DNA of 64,000 nt from Pseudolabrys sp035718275 (GCA_035718275.1 DASTHI010000031.1:1-64000); one strand, 5' to 3'. Positions 42,472 to 51,170 are shown, counted from the first letter of the stretch. Numbers and translations: made by a program. The notes: generated by a model not told the origin, from the letters alone.

Positions 42472-43668
42472 TCAGACTACGGCGAGTGCCTGCGCGAGCT
42501 TGCGTGGGCTCACTGGCTTCATGAAATAATGATTCATGCCTGCCGCGCGCGCGGCCTTTTCATCTGCGCCGGTAGCCCGGCCTGATATGCCGATAATCGG
42601 TGTCCGACCGGCCTTGCCTCGTAGCGCACGAATGCGCCGTGCCGCCTCAATCCCATCGACGCCTGGCAGCGTCACATCCAAAAGCACGGCATCGTAGCTG
42701 CCGCGGCCGATAGCGGTCAGCGCGGCTTCGGCAGTCTCCACGAAGTCGACTCGATGGCCAAGCTCGCGAAGGATCGTATTCATCACCACGCGACCATACG
42801 GATTGTCCTCGGCGCAGAGCAGGTTCAACGGCCGCGCAGATTGCGGCCGCATATCGGTGCGATTGGCTGACGGCGCAACCTCCTCGACTGCGTGCGCGAG
42901 GATGCTGAGGCGAAAAGTCGACCCGTTGCCCTTTTTTTTGCTGCTGACGTCGAGCTTGCCGCCCATCGCCTTCGCAAGGCGCCTGACGAACGAGAGCCCA
43001 AGGCCTGATCCGCCAAACGACTTCGCAACTTCCGCGCTGCCCTGTGCAAAGGGACGGAAGAGTTGCTTCATCTCGCTGGCGCTGATGCCGATGCCGTCGT
43101 CCACGAACTCAAAGACGAGGCGTACGTGTCCGTGAGCGGGCTTTTCGGCGGTGGCGCTGAACCTCACCACGCCTTCCGACGTGAACTTCACCGCGTTGTC
43201 AGCAAGGTTCTCCAGGGCGGCGCGCAGGCGGACGGGATCGCCCGCAACCATGGCTGGGAGGTCGGGCGCGATGCTGATTTCGGCCTTGATCCCTTTGTTG
43301 CTGGCGCGCCCCGCAAGCGCGGCTGCGACGGAATCGGCCAACGCGCGCGGGGAAAAGGGCTCGTGACGCAGTACGAGACGGCCAGCGTCTGATTTGACCG
43401 CATCGATGATAAGCGTTGTCAACGCGGAGAGATGATCGGCACCGCTCCGGATCGCACCGGCCCATTCGCGTTCCCGCGCGGGCAAATCGGAGGAGACAAG
43501 CAACTCCGCGAGCGCCACTATTCCGGTGAGCGGGGTCCGGATATCGTGCGCAATGCCGGCGAGAGCCATCTCGACTGCGCTCGAGCTGACCCTGTCCGGA
43601 CGGACATTCACGGCGCGCTTTCGCGATAGGCGCCGTTTTCGCCGCGCTGATTTCTTGCGTGCTGCCAT
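42472..43668 (-). CDS. Soluble hybrid histidine kinase with C-terminal receiver domain
   Basis: A 398-residue signalling protein. After a very basic N-terminus (KKSARRKRRLSRKRA) comes the dimerisation/phosphoacceptor helix with the histidine in GIAHDIRTPLTGIV, then the ATPase domain with N-box ALENLADNAVKF, G1 DDGIGI and G2 SGLGLSFVRRLA. The C-terminal receiver domain has LLCAEDNPYG, the phosphoacceptor aspartate in DAVLLDVTLPG, and the lysine in FMKPVSP. There is no sensor or membrane segment, so input must come from a partner. It lies 40 bases downstream of the GluQ-RS gene on the same strand. The output partner is unknown. Confidence 0.9.
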   Translation of the reverse strand: MAARKKSARRKRRLSRKRAVNVRPDRVSSSAVEMALAGIAHDIRTPLTGIVALAELLVSSDLPAREREWAGAIRSGADHLSALTTLIIDAVKSDAGRLVLRHEPFSPRALADSVAAALAGRASNKGIKAEISIAPDLPAMVAGDPVRLRAALENLADNAVKFTSEGVVRFSATAEKPAHGHVRLVFEFVDDGIGISASEMKQLFRPFAQGSAEVAKSFGGSGLGLSFVRRLAKAMGGKLDVSSKKKGNGSTFRLSILAHAVEEVAPSANRTDMRPQSARPLNLLCAEDNPYGRVVMNTILRELGHRVDFVETAEAALTAIGRGSYDAVLLDVTLPGVDGIEAARRIRALRGKAGRTPIIGISGRATGADEKAARAAGMNHYFMKPVSPRKLAQALAVV

Positions 43669-43708
43669 GTGTCCCCGTACTGCCCCGACATTGACACGGA
43701 AGCGGCGG

Positions 43709-44578
43709 TCAATCGAGACCGACCAGCCGCCGAATTTCCACCGCCGGCATGCCGCGCGCGCGCAATTCGCGCAAGCTGGTGGACCCCGTTGATTTTGAGA
43801 GCTTATTGCCTTCGGAATCGAGGATCAGCCGGTGGTGGTGATAGCGTGGCTGCGGCAATTCCAGCAGAACCTGAAGCAGGCGATGGACTGCAGTGGCATG
43901 AAACAGATCCCGTCCGCGTACGACGTGCGTTATGTTCTGTGCCGCATCATCGACGACAACGGCCAGATGATAGCTCGTCGGTATCTCCTTGCGTGCCAGA
44001 ATCACGTCGCCCCAAAGCGCAGCATCGGCTGCAATCATTCCCGTTTCACCCGCGGGACCGGTGCCGGTTTCCATCCAGGCAAGCGCTCCCGCACGCGCAA
44101 TCGCCGCATTCATGTCTAGGCGCAGCGCATACGGCTCGCCGCTTTCCATTCGCCGCCTGCGCTCGGCGGCGGACAGCTCCTTGGCATTCCCAGGATAAAG
44201 CGGCACGCGATCAGGATCTCGTGGCCATGGCGCGCGCGCATCACGCTCGGCGACAAGACGAGCAATCTCGGCCCGGGTTTCGAAACTTGGATAGATGAGT
44301 CCCAACCCATCAAGACGCGAAAGCGCGGATCGATAATCATCCCAATGCGCCGACTGCCGCCGCACCGGTGACTCCCAGCTTATGCCCAGCCAGGCAAGAT
44401 CTTCATGGATGGCCACCTCGTATTCAGGCCGGCATCTCATTGCATCGATGTCCTCAATGCGCAGCAGCAGGCGTCCGCCGCTCGCGCGCGCCATTTCCGA
44501 GTTCACAAGAGCCGAGAATGCATGTCCGAGATGCAGGTAGCCATTCGGCGAGGGAGCAAACCGGAAGACGGGTGGCAT
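43709..44578 (-). CDS. gluQ: Glutamyl-Q tRNA(Asp) synthetase
   Basis: A 289-residue truncated GluRS paralogue that attaches glutamate to the queuosine at position 34 of tRNA-Asp. The HIGH motif is YLHLGH in FAPSPNGYLHLGHAFSAL, and the KMSKS equivalent is NKLSKS. It lacks the anticodon-binding domain of GluRS, as expected. The zinc-binding cysteines found in E. coli GluQ-RS (YHCTCTR) are replaced by YPSFETR here, so this enzyme probably works without zinc. The start at 44578 opens the conserved catalytic fold. It diverges from the glycosylase gene and precedes the histidine kinase gene. Confidence 0.91.
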   Translation of the reverse strand: MPPVFRFAPSPNGYLHLGHAFSALVNSEMARASGGRLLLRIEDIDAMRCRPEYEVAIHEDLAWLGISWESPVRRQSAHWDDYRSALSRLDGLGLIYPSFETRAEIARLVAERDARAPWPRDPDRVPLYPGNAKELSAAERRRRMESGEPYALRLDMNAAIARAGALAWMETGTGPAGETGMIAADAALWGDVILARKEIPTSYHLAVVVDDAAQNITHVVRGRDLFHATAVHRLLQVLLELPQPRYHHHRLILDSEGNKLSKSTGSTSLRELRARGMPAVEIRRLVGLD

Positions 44579-44689
44579 GGCTACGCTTCAGATCTCTACC
44601 AATCCTTGCTTATTCCCGTGTAAGCGGAAATCCGGTCGAGCGCATCTAAGCGCTTCCGTGCGGGCAGCCGGCATAATAGTAAGAGGGCA

Positions 44690-45412
44690 ATGACGATCTT
44701 CCTTCACAGTGACGAGGACCTCCGATCCGGCCTCGCTCAGCTCATTCGTGCCGATCCTCGTTTGAAGCCGGTGGCGGAGAAGGCCGGAAGCTTCGTGCTG
44801 CGGCGGCGAGAAGCCGGCTTTGCCGGCCTGTGCGCGATCGTGTGCGGGCAGCAGCTTTCGACGGCGAGCGCTGCCGCTATCCGCGCACGGCTGTTCGCCG
44901 CGTTCGATCCTTTTGACCACGGCACGGTGCTGCGCTCGCCCACCGACAAGCTCAAACGGCTCGGTCTTTCCGCGCCGAAGATCAAAGCTATCCGTGAAAT
45001 CGGAAAAGCGGTCGCGAAGGGCGACATCGATCTCGAAGCCGTCGGCAATATGGCTGCCGACGAAGCGCACGCGGCGCTTACCAAACTGCATGGGGTTGGC
45101 CCATGGACCGCGGATATTTACCTGCTCTTCTGCCTTGGGCATGCGGATGCATTTCCTGCCGGCGATCTTGCCGTGCAGGAATCGGCGCGCATAGCGCTCG
45201 GCTTGCGCAAGCGGCCCGATGCGAAAGCTCTTGCAAAGCTGGCGGAGTCATGGCGCCCATGGCGCGGCGTCGCTGCACATTTGTTCTGGGCCTACTACCA
45301 CGCCGTGAAAAAGCGAGATGTGATGCCCGTTCAGGCGAACGGCCGCGTGAAAAATCCGCAACCGACCAATGCACCTCTAACGCAAAAAACACGAAGGAAG
45401 AAGAATGGCTGA
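44690..45412 (+). CDS. DNA-3-methyladenine glycosylase, AlkA/HhH-GPD type
   Basis: A 240-residue base-excision-repair glycosylase removing alkylated purines. The helix-hairpin-helix motif reads KLHGVGPWTADIYLLF, and the catalytic aspartate follows in FPAGDLAVQ. The AIVCGQQLSTASAAAI segment is typical of the AlkA core. The N-terminal TBP-like domain of E. coli AlkA is absent or short, as in many alphaproteobacterial members. It overlaps the next gene by eight bases, so the hydrolase is cotranscribed. No Ada-type regulator or box is visible. The ATG at 44690 is preceded by AGAGGGCA. Confidence 0.9.
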   Translation: MTIFLHSDEDLRSGLAQLIRADPRLKPVAEKAGSFVLRRREAGFAGLCAIVCGQQLSTASAAAIRARLFAAFDPFDHGTVLRSPTDKLKRLGLSAPKIKAIREIGKAVAKGDIDLEAVGNMAADEAHAALTKLHGVGPWTADIYLLFCLGHADAFPAGDLAVQESARIALGLRKRPDAKALAKLAESWRPWRGVAAHLFWAYYHAVKKRDVMPVQANGRVKNPQPTNAPLTQKTRRKKNG

Positions 45413-46076
45413 ACTGGATGGTCCGCGGCTGGAACCGCGCTCCGGACGAGTCCGTCAACTGGTGGTCTTTCTTCACGGCTACGGTGCCGACGGCAACGAC
45501 CTCATTGATATCGGGCGCGCCTGGCAGACACTCCTGCCGGATGCCGCTTTCGTTTCCCCCCACGCGCCGCGTCCCTGCGCGCAGGCGTCGGTCGGCCGAG
45601 AGTGGTTTCCACTCACATTTCGCATTCCCGATGAACGCTGGAAAGGCGTGAACCAGGCCGCACCCGCTCTCAACAGTTTTCTGGATGCCGAACTCAAGCG
45701 CCGCGGGCTGCCAGACTCGGCGCTGGCTTTGGTCGGGTTTAGTCAGGGCACGATGATGTGCCTGCATGTCGGTTTGCGCCGCGCGCAGGCACCGGCGGCG
45801 ATCGTCGGCTATTCCGGCATGCTGGTCATGCCCGAGAATGGAAATGCCGAAGGATTTGCGGCAGAGATCCGCAGCCGCCCTCCGATCCTGCTGATCCACG
45901 GCGATTCCGATCAGCTCATCCCTGTGCAGGCACTCTTTCATGCAGCGCAAGGTCTCGCCGCGCTGAACATTCCGGCGCAGTGGCACATCTCGGCCGGAAT
46001 CGGTCACGGCATCGACCCGGAAGGTTTGCGCCAGGGCGGCGAGTTCGTCGCAAAGTGCTTTGCCGGCCGCACATAG
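45405..46076 (+). CDS. Alpha/beta hydrolase (phospholipase/carboxylesterase family)
   Basis: A 223-residue cytoplasmic serine hydrolase. The nucleophile is the serine in VGFSQGTMM, the acid is the aspartate in IHGDSDQLIP and the base is the histidine in GIGHGID; the oxyanion loop is FLHGYGADGNDL. This is the abhydrolase_2 (acyl-protein thioesterase/YpfH-like) pattern and the length is normal. The physiological ester is unknown. It overlaps the glycosylase gene by eight bases with a GAAGGAAGAAG ribosome binding site inside it. The frame and catalytic triad are intact. Confidence 0.89.
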   Translation: MAELDGPRLEPRSGRVRQLVVFLHGYGADGNDLIDIGRAWQTLLPDAAFVSPHAPRPCAQASVGREWFPLTFRIPDERWKGVNQAAPALNSFLDAELKRRGLPDSALALVGFSQGTMMCLHVGLRRAQAPAAIVGYSGMLVMPENGNAEGFAAEIRSRPPILLIHGDSDQLIPVQALFHAAQGLAALNIPAQWHISAGIGHGIDPEGLRQGGEFVAKCFAGRT

Positions 46077-46169
46077 CGGGTTCCGAGTGACTTCACAATC
46101 TTGTCACGCTGCCTTATTAGTACGGCCACCAGCTGCGTGGCGGCAGCAATGGAGGTCGAGGAGCCTCGC

Positions 46170-46727
46170 TTGAACGTGCACGTTTCGCCCGGCGGTTTTC
46201 CTGCCCTGGTCCTCAACGCGGATTTTCGGCCGTTGAGTTATTACCCGCTTTCATTGTGGTCCTGGCAGGATGCGATCAAGGCAGTCTTCCTGGAGCGTGT
46301 AAATATCGTCGCGAATTATGATCGCGCCGTGCACAGCCCCTCATTCGAAATGAAGCTGCCGAGCGTCGTCTCGCTCAAGACGTTCGTGAAACCTTCGACG
46401 CATCCCGCTTTCACGCGATTTAATGTGTTCCTCCGCGACCGTTTCTGCTGCCAATATTGCGGCGACCGTGACGATCTCACCTTCGACCACCTGCTGCCGC
46501 GCTCGCGCGGCGGGCACACCACTTGGGATAACGTCGTTGCAGCCTGTTCGCCATGCAATCTGCGCAAGGGCAATCTGACGCCCGCCGAAGCGAGGATGTG
46601 GCCGGCACAGATGCCGTTCCAGCCGACGGTCCACCATTTGCACCGGAACGGCCGTCTCTTTCCGCCGAACTACCTGCATGAGAGCTGGCTCGATTACCTT
46701 TATTGGGACACCGAACTGGAGCCCTAA
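46170..46727 (+). CDS. HNH endonuclease
   Basis: A 185-residue HNH nuclease of a type widespread as a chromosomal gene in alphaproteobacteria. The motif begins with CQYCGDRDDLTFDHLLPRS and ends CSPCNLRKGNLTP, giving two CxxC zinc pairs and the catalytic histidine. An N-terminal block of about 80 residues (PALVLNADFRPLSYYPLSLW) is conserved in this subfamily. The start is a TTG at 46170, with AGGAG exactly six bases upstream and the NVHVSPGG opening; ATGs at 46101 and 46149 are less well placed. It is a cellular gene of unknown role rather than an obvious restriction or homing enzyme; no methylase is near. Confidence 0.85.
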   Translation: MNVHVSPGGFPALVLNADFRPLSYYPLSLWSWQDAIKAVFLERVNIVANYDRAVHSPSFEMKLPSVVSLKTFVKPSTHPAFTRFNVFLRDRFCCQYCGDRDDLTFDHLLPRSRGGHTTWDNVVAACSPCNLRKGNLTPAEARMWPAQMPFQPTVHHLHRNGRLFPPNYLHESWLDYLYWDTELEP

Positions 46728-46767
46728 TCACCCTCGATTCAACTGATCAAAATCAAAATCGGTGCGA

Positions 46768-47301
46768 TTACGAACCCGGCAGCATGCGCTGCAGAACGCG
46801 GTCACGGCGAATGAAATAATGATAGAGGCCGGCGAGCACGTGCAGGCCTACAAGTGTCAGCATCACATAATTAGCAAGAATAATGTGTACGTCGCCGGTC
46901 CACCGCCAGCCGGATGAGCGCACACCGACCAATCTCGGCAGTTCCAAGCCAAACATGACAACCGGCATGCCACGCCATGAGGCATTGATCCAGCCCAGCA
47001 CAGGAATCACGAAGAGCAAGGCATAAAGACTCCAGTGCACGAATCGCGCCGTCTGCACCTGCCACGGCGGCAAGCCCTCGAGCGGCATCGGCTCGGCATG
47101 CGTCGCCCGCCAGGCGAGCCGAATGACGGCGACTGCGAGAATGATAATCCCGAACGTAAAATGCAGACTGATAAGAGTGGCGACCGGTGTATTTCGCCCG
47201 ATATGCGGCATCGTCCATGCGAAAATGAACTGTGCCGCAAGCAGTCCCACGACCAGCCAATGCAGAGTCTTCGCCGTCGATGTGTAGCGCTGCGCCGCCA
47301 T
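46768..47301 (-). CDS. Cytochrome b561 family protein (CybB-like)
   Basis: A 177-residue membrane haem protein with four helices. Histidines suited to bis-haem ligation appear in KTLHWLVVG, ISLHFTFG, RFVHWSLYA and GLHVLAGLYHYF. Members oxidise quinol, some passing electrons to superoxide or periplasmic acceptors such as YceI-associated systems. No partner gene is adjacent. The ATG at 47301 (MAAQRYTST) is chosen over 47328 because the helix pattern begins there. It is convergent with the HNH gene, 40 bases away. Confidence 0.88.
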   Translation of the reverse strand: MAAQRYTSTAKTLHWLVVGLLAAQFIFAWTMPHIGRNTPVATLISLHFTFGIIILAVAVIRLAWRATHAEPMPLEGLPPWQVQTARFVHWSLYALLFVIPVLGWINASWRGMPVVMFGLELPRLVGVRSSGWRWTGDVHIILANYVMLTLVGLHVLAGLYHYFIRRDRVLQRMLPGS

Positions 47302-47458
47302 GCGCCTGTCGCCCTTGCAAAGGAACAAACGCGCCCCATATGCGTTCCAACCGGTGATGTCGAGCTTTACGCTCCGTCATCGAGCGGCCACGAACTGCAT
47401 CGGGTGACGCCGGATGTACGCGCACCTTGGCAATTCGTGGTCGTAGGCATTTTCAGGC

Positions 47459-48697
47459 CTAGGGCCGTGTTTTCAGCCGCTCCCTGTCATAGCCGGCAAC
47501 GCGCTTGTAGCTTTCCGACAAAGCGACCAGTTCTTCACGGCTGATCACGTCGTCGATATTCTTGAATGGCTTGTCGCCGGTCCGACGATACACCTCGTGC
47601 AGGATTGCATCGGGCGGAGCCTTGCGGTTAGCCAACACGACTTGGCTCGTCGCCGGCAATCGTTTCGTCTCATAGAGCTTCAGGGCGGCGATTGCGTCGG
47701 CCTCGCTTACCAACGCGTCGGTCAAGGCGCGGCAGTCAAGGATCGCCTGCGCGGCACCATTTGCACCACGCGGATACATTGGATGCGCTGCGTCCCCAAG
47801 AAGCGTGAGGCGCCCGAAGCTCCAGCGCGGCAGAGGGTCCTGATCCACCATCGGGTATTCGAGAATGATCTCCGAACTGCGGATGAACTGCGGGACATCG
47901 AGCCAGTCGAAGTGCCAGTCCGCCATTGCCGGAAGAAAGTCTTCGAGGCGGCCTCGCCGATTCCAGTCGCGCGACTGGTATTGCGGCGTCTCGATATCGC
48001 ACACCCAGTTTACAAGCTGCCGGCCTTCGGCATCGACATTGTTGCGGATCGGGTAAATCAACAGCTTGGCCGGATGATGCCACCCGATTCGAATCATGCT
48101 CGCTCCCGAAAGGAACGGTCTCCAGCGCGTAACACCGCGCCACATGTTGATGCCCGAGTATTTTGGCGGACCTTCGTTCGGATATAACTGCTTGCGCAGC
48201 ACGGAATGGATGCCTTCGGCACTGACGACCACGCTAGCGCGCTGCGGCGGAAGCGACTTGCCGTCGATGTCCTCGAAATGCGCGACCGCTTCCGGGCCAT
48301 CATGATCGATGCGGACGCACCGCCAGCCCGTGATCACCTTGTCGGGGCCCGCCCGTTTCACGAAAGCATTGAGCAGGACCATCTGCAGATCGCCGCGATG
48401 GATCGAGAATTGCGGCACGTCGTAACCGGCATAGCGTCCGGCCGGTTCGCTGTAGATGAACTGACCAAACCGATTGTAGAAGCAGAACTCACGGGTGATG
48501 ACTGCAACGCGCGCGAGTTCATCCTCCAACCCAAGCGTGCACAATTCGCGTGACGCATGCGGCAGGATGTTGATGCCGAGGCCTACAGCATTGAGTTCGG
48601 GAGCAGCCTCGAAGATGCGACAAGCTATCCCGGCACGCTCCAACATCAGCCCGAGAGTCAGCCCGCCGATACCAGCACCGATAATTACGACTTGCAT
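47459..48697 (-). CDS. FAD-dependent monooxygenase (flavin-dependent oxidoreductase)
   Basis: A 412-residue class A flavoprotein monooxygenase. The GxGxxG motif opens the protein (VVIIGAGIGGLTLGLML), the DG motif is VVSAEGIHSVLRKQL, and the GD motif is LTLLGDAAHPMYPRGANGA. Such enzymes hydroxylate aromatic or related substrates with NAD(P)H; salicylate- or kynurenine-hydroxylase-like roles cannot be told apart. It follows dsbB by 35 bases on the same strand, suggesting cotranscription. The ATG at 48697 starts at the FAD motif and has GAGGCG upstream; the longer open frame overlaps dsbB antisense-free but lacks family character. Confidence 0.88.
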   Translation of the reverse strand: MQVVIIGAGIGGLTLGLMLERAGIACRIFEAAPELNAVGLGINILPHASRELCTLGLEDELARVAVITREFCFYNRFGQFIYSEPAGRYAGYDVPQFSIHRGDLQMVLLNAFVKRAGPDKVITGWRCVRIDHDGPEAVAHFEDIDGKSLPPQRASVVVSAEGIHSVLRKQLYPNEGPPKYSGINMWRGVTRWRPFLSGASMIRIGWHHPAKLLIYPIRNNVDAEGRQLVNWVCDIETPQYQSRDWNRRGRLEDFLPAMADWHFDWLDVPQFIRSSEIILEYPMVDQDPLPRWSFGRLTLLGDAAHPMYPRGANGAAQAILDCRALTDALVSEADAIAALKLYETKRLPATSQVVLANRKAPPDAILHEVYRRTGDKPFKNIDDVISREELVALSESYKRVAGYDRERLKTRP

Positions 48698-48732
48698 TGT
48701 TGATCGCCTCAAAAGGTTGTGCGCAAGATCGC

Positions 48733-49269
48733 CTATTGGGAATGTTTGTGGCGAGCGAGAGAGACGAGGAACCCCCAGCCAGCCACTGCCGCCAGAAACA
48801 GCGAGACCAGGACGTCGTAACCGGCCAGTGAAATGCCCAAAAACCGCCAGGCCGCTTCGTCGCAGCGCACGATTCTGATGTTCTGCAGGCGATTGACCAG
48901 ATCGCTTGCCGAGCCAAAATTGCTGATCGGTCCCGAACAATCCGTCGGACCCGGCCAAAGCTTCCATTCTACGCCGGCATGATAGGCGGACAGCCCCGTA
49001 TTCCACAGCATCACCGCCACGATGACGGCAAACCCTGCAAGCATCACCTTTCTTGACGCACCATAATTGGCACCAAGCCAGAGCAGAGCCGCCAGGGGGA
49101 CAGCCGCGTAGAAAGCGTTCCGTTGTTCAAGGCACAGCGGACACGGGGGATAGCCGAGGACATACTCGAAGAAAAAGAATCCACAGATCGTGAGCGCACC
49201 GACAATCGTCAGGATTGCGGTTGCGGCGACAGCAGGATTACTGCGGGTCAGCGCCAGATAATCGTGCAT
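48733..49269 (-). CDS. dsbB: Disulfide bond formation protein B
   Basis: A 178-residue membrane protein with four helices that reoxidises DsbA using quinone. The first cysteine pair is C43-x-x-C46 in PPCPLCLEQR, and the second pair is C111 (PTDCSGP) and C136 (IRIVRCDEAA), matching DsbB. The ATG at 49269 has GGAG five bases upstream; the frame continues up through the tRNA-Leu gene, which cannot be coding. The gene begins 42 bases after the tRNA 3' end, so it may be cotranscribed with the tRNA. DsbA is not in this window. Confidence 0.88.
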   Translation of the reverse strand: MHDYLALTRSNPAVAATAILTIVGALTICGFFFFEYVLGYPPCPLCLEQRNAFYAAVPLAALLWLGANYGASRKVMLAGFAVIVAVMLWNTGLSAYHAGVEWKLWPGPTDCSGPISNFGSASDLVNRLQNIRIVRCDEAAWRFLGISLAGYDVLVSLFLAAVAGWGFLVSLARHKHSQ

Positions 49270-49310
49270 CTGTGCTCCGACCATATGTCCGTCACTCGTT
49301 ACCGCATCTG

Positions 49311-49396
49311 TGGTGCCGGTGGTCGGGGTCGAACCGACACTCCTTTTGGGAACACGATTTTGAGTCGTGCGCGTCTGCCAATTCCGCCACACCGGC
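49311..49396 (-). tRNA. tRNA-Leu (CAA)
   Basis: An 86-base tRNA on the minus strand. The acceptor stem pairs GCCGGTG (5') with CACCGGC (3'), followed by an A discriminator and an encoded CCA. The anticodon stem CACGA/TCGTG encloses the loop CTCAAAA, giving anticodon CAA (reads UUG). The T arm contains GGTTCGACCCC, and the long variable arm expected of tRNA-Leu is present. The D arm begins TGGCGGAATTGGCAGAC. Confidence 0.97.
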
Positions 49397-49409
49397 CTGC
49401 CGGGTTGTA

Positions 49410-49438
49410 GCTATAGCCTTAACTCGCTGGCACGCCAA
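49410..49438 (-). promoter_or_regulatory. Promoter of tRNA-Leu
   Basis: On the minus strand TTGGCG (49433-49438) and TATAGC (49410-49415) are separated by exactly 17 bases and end 13 bases before the tRNA 5' end, close to the sigma-70 consensus and spacing. Confidence 0.6.
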
Positions 49439-49531
49439 ACAAAAATGGGTGAGCCGATGATCGGACAACCAGGTTGGTGATCTCCAGCAATGCGCCTTAA
49501 GATCGCTCAAAATCCGCTTTGGGAGAACACG

Positions 49532-49738
49532 ATGAACGAAGAAGCCCTGAATATGTCCTTGCGCAAATTTCTGAAGGTGGTGGGCGTCACGTCGCAACAG
49601 GAGATTGAGAAGGCAATCCGCGCCGCCCTTGAAGACGGTCGGCTGAAGGGAAACGAGACCCTCGATGCACAGGTGGTCCTTACGATCGGCAAGGTCGGCC
49701 TCTCTCATAAAGTGGACGGCGCTATCAAGCTGGAATAG
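49532..49738 (+). CDS. Small DUF6494-like protein
   Basis: A 68-residue acidic/basic-mixed soluble protein starting MNEEALNMSLRKFLKVVGVT and ending VGLSHKVDGAIKLE. The pattern fits DUF6494, a small conserved family whose function is unknown; the family name is from memory. The ATG at 49532 has GGGAG six bases upstream and is better placed than 49490. The composition suggests two helices and a short strand. It stands alone between the tRNA and a convergent oxidoreductase gene. Confidence 0.78.
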   Translation: MNEEALNMSLRKFLKVVGVTSQQEIEKAIRAALEDGRLKGNETLDAQVVLTIGKVGLSHKVDGAIKLE

Positions 49739-49826
49739 TCCGTGCTCTTGACCGTTCGGCGGCGGAGCTGCGCTGACTCCGATTGACGCCGCTCATTCTC
49801 AGCATGGGATTTTGCATAACCCGACT

Positions 49827-51170
49827 TCAGGCAGCGCGACCGTTCAAGCCGCCGAACTCGGCTTCCATCTCGCGGCGCACCTTCACGGCCAGATCGTTAT
49901 CGTCGTAGATGACATCCGACCATCGAACCGCCTGCCCTTCGGCGATGTCGTGCCTGAGCCTGACTGCATGCGCCAAGCCCAGCGGCAATAGTTGGCTGTC
50001 GAGCGACATGGCAGCCGGCGTCTGCTTGCCCCAGACGCAGAATCCGCCTTCGCCGTCGAGGACCTCCCCCGCTTTCAGTCCCCGCTTTGCGGTCGCCACG
50101 ACGTCGGAACGGAATCCGGTGGGCATCCCCGTCGGCTCTCCGCGCAAGACGGCGCTTGCAACTGAGATGCCGAGCTCAAGTCCGATCATATGGATGGGCC
50201 GATAAAGCGCAGCATATCTGGCGCTCTTGTCGGGGAGCATAGCGTATTCCCTGAAGCAACGCCGCGCATAGTCGGTTTCACCTTCGAACACGACATAGGT
50301 CCCGAGCGCAAGGTGATGCGGCACGTCGCGGCCGTCGCGATAGACCGATGATATGACTTCTGTGACGCCTGCCTTCTCCAGCGTGCCCCCTTCCTTCGCG
50401 GGCTTGCAGACGTCCGCAATTTCGAAGCGCGTCGCGGGCGGAAAACCGAGTCCGCCGCTCTGCGGGAGCAGCCCGGTCGCATTGCAAACCGCGGTCATCT
50501 CAATCGCCGATTTGGTGCCGTCCACGAACGAGTTGAACATTTTCGGATTGATCGACTTGCGGTCGGAAATCTCGAGATATTTGTCGAGAATGTCCCAGAC
50601 ATTGTCGGGATTGGATCTGTGATAGTGCGGCTCATAGCGTGTCCCCTTCCCGGCACATATCACATTGAAGCCCGCGGCCCGCGCCCAATCGACCTGTTCG
50701 CAGATCAAGGCCGGCTGGTCTCCCCAGGCGAGCGAATAGACGACGCCCGCAGCCAGGGCTTTGCGCGCCAGCAGTGGACCGACGAGCGCGTCGGCTTCGA
50801 CATTGACCATCACAATGTGCTTGCGATGCGCGATCGCCGCCAGGGCGTGGCGAATTCCGGCACTCGGCACGCCCGTCGCCTCGACCACAACTTCGATCAG
50901 CGGATCCGCGATGAGCGCTTCAGCGTCATCGGTGACGAATGTTGTTCTGTGCTTGTGCGCATCGGCCACCGATCGTCCTGCATACTGGTCATCCGGCCAT
51001 CCGGCGGTGCGAAGCTGGTTCCTTGCACGCGGGACATCAAGATCCGCTACCGCAAGCACATGCATGCCCTTCGTGAGGCGCGCCTGCGAAAGAAACATCG
51101 TTCCAAACTTGCCGGCGCCGATCAGCGCGATCGCGATCGGGCGACCGGCCGATTCGCGTTGCATGAGCAT
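49827..51170 (-). CDS. NAD(P)-dependent oxidoreductase with C-terminal SAF domain
   Basis: A 447-residue protein. The N-terminal Rossmann fold (AIALIGAGKFGTMFLSQA) and the following VVVEATGVPSAGIRHALAAI resemble homoserine dehydrogenase/Gfo-Idh-MocA enzymes. The C-terminal ~70 residues form a SAF-like domain (TAKRGLKAGEVLDGEGGFCVWG), which has led to misleading FlgA-like labels in databases. Related proteins appear in sugar-acid pathways but the substrate is not established here. The start is uncertain: ATGs at 51170 and 51164 and an upstream GTG are possible; 51170 is chosen because the Rossmann strand begins soon after. Confidence 0.72.
   Translation of the reverse strand: MLMQRESAGRPIAIALIGAGKFGTMFLSQARLTKGMHVLAVADLDVPRARNQLRTAGWPDDQYAGRSVADAHKHRTTFVTDDAEALIADPLIEVVVEATGVPSAGIRHALAAIAHRKHIVMVNVEADALVGPLLARKALAAGVVYSLAWGDQPALICEQVDWARAAGFNVICAGKGTRYEPHYHRSNPDNVWDILDKYLEISDRKSINPKMFNSFVDGTKSAIEMTAVCNATGLLPQSGGLGFPPATRFEIADVCKPAKEGGTLEKAGVTEVISSVYRDGRDVPHHLALGTYVVFEGETDYARRCFREYAMLPDKSARYAALYRPIHMIGLELGISVASAVLRGEPTGMPTGFRSDVVATAKRGLKAGEVLDGEGGFCVWGKQTPAAMSLDSQLLPLGLAHAVRLRHDIAEGQAVRWSDVIYDDNDLAVKVRREMEAEFGGLNGRAA

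Noticed and set aside
46101..46169. Upstream ATG starts for the HNH gene
   Set aside because: The TTG at 46170 has AGGAG at optimal spacing and begins the family's opening residues; the earlier ATGs have no ribosome binding site.
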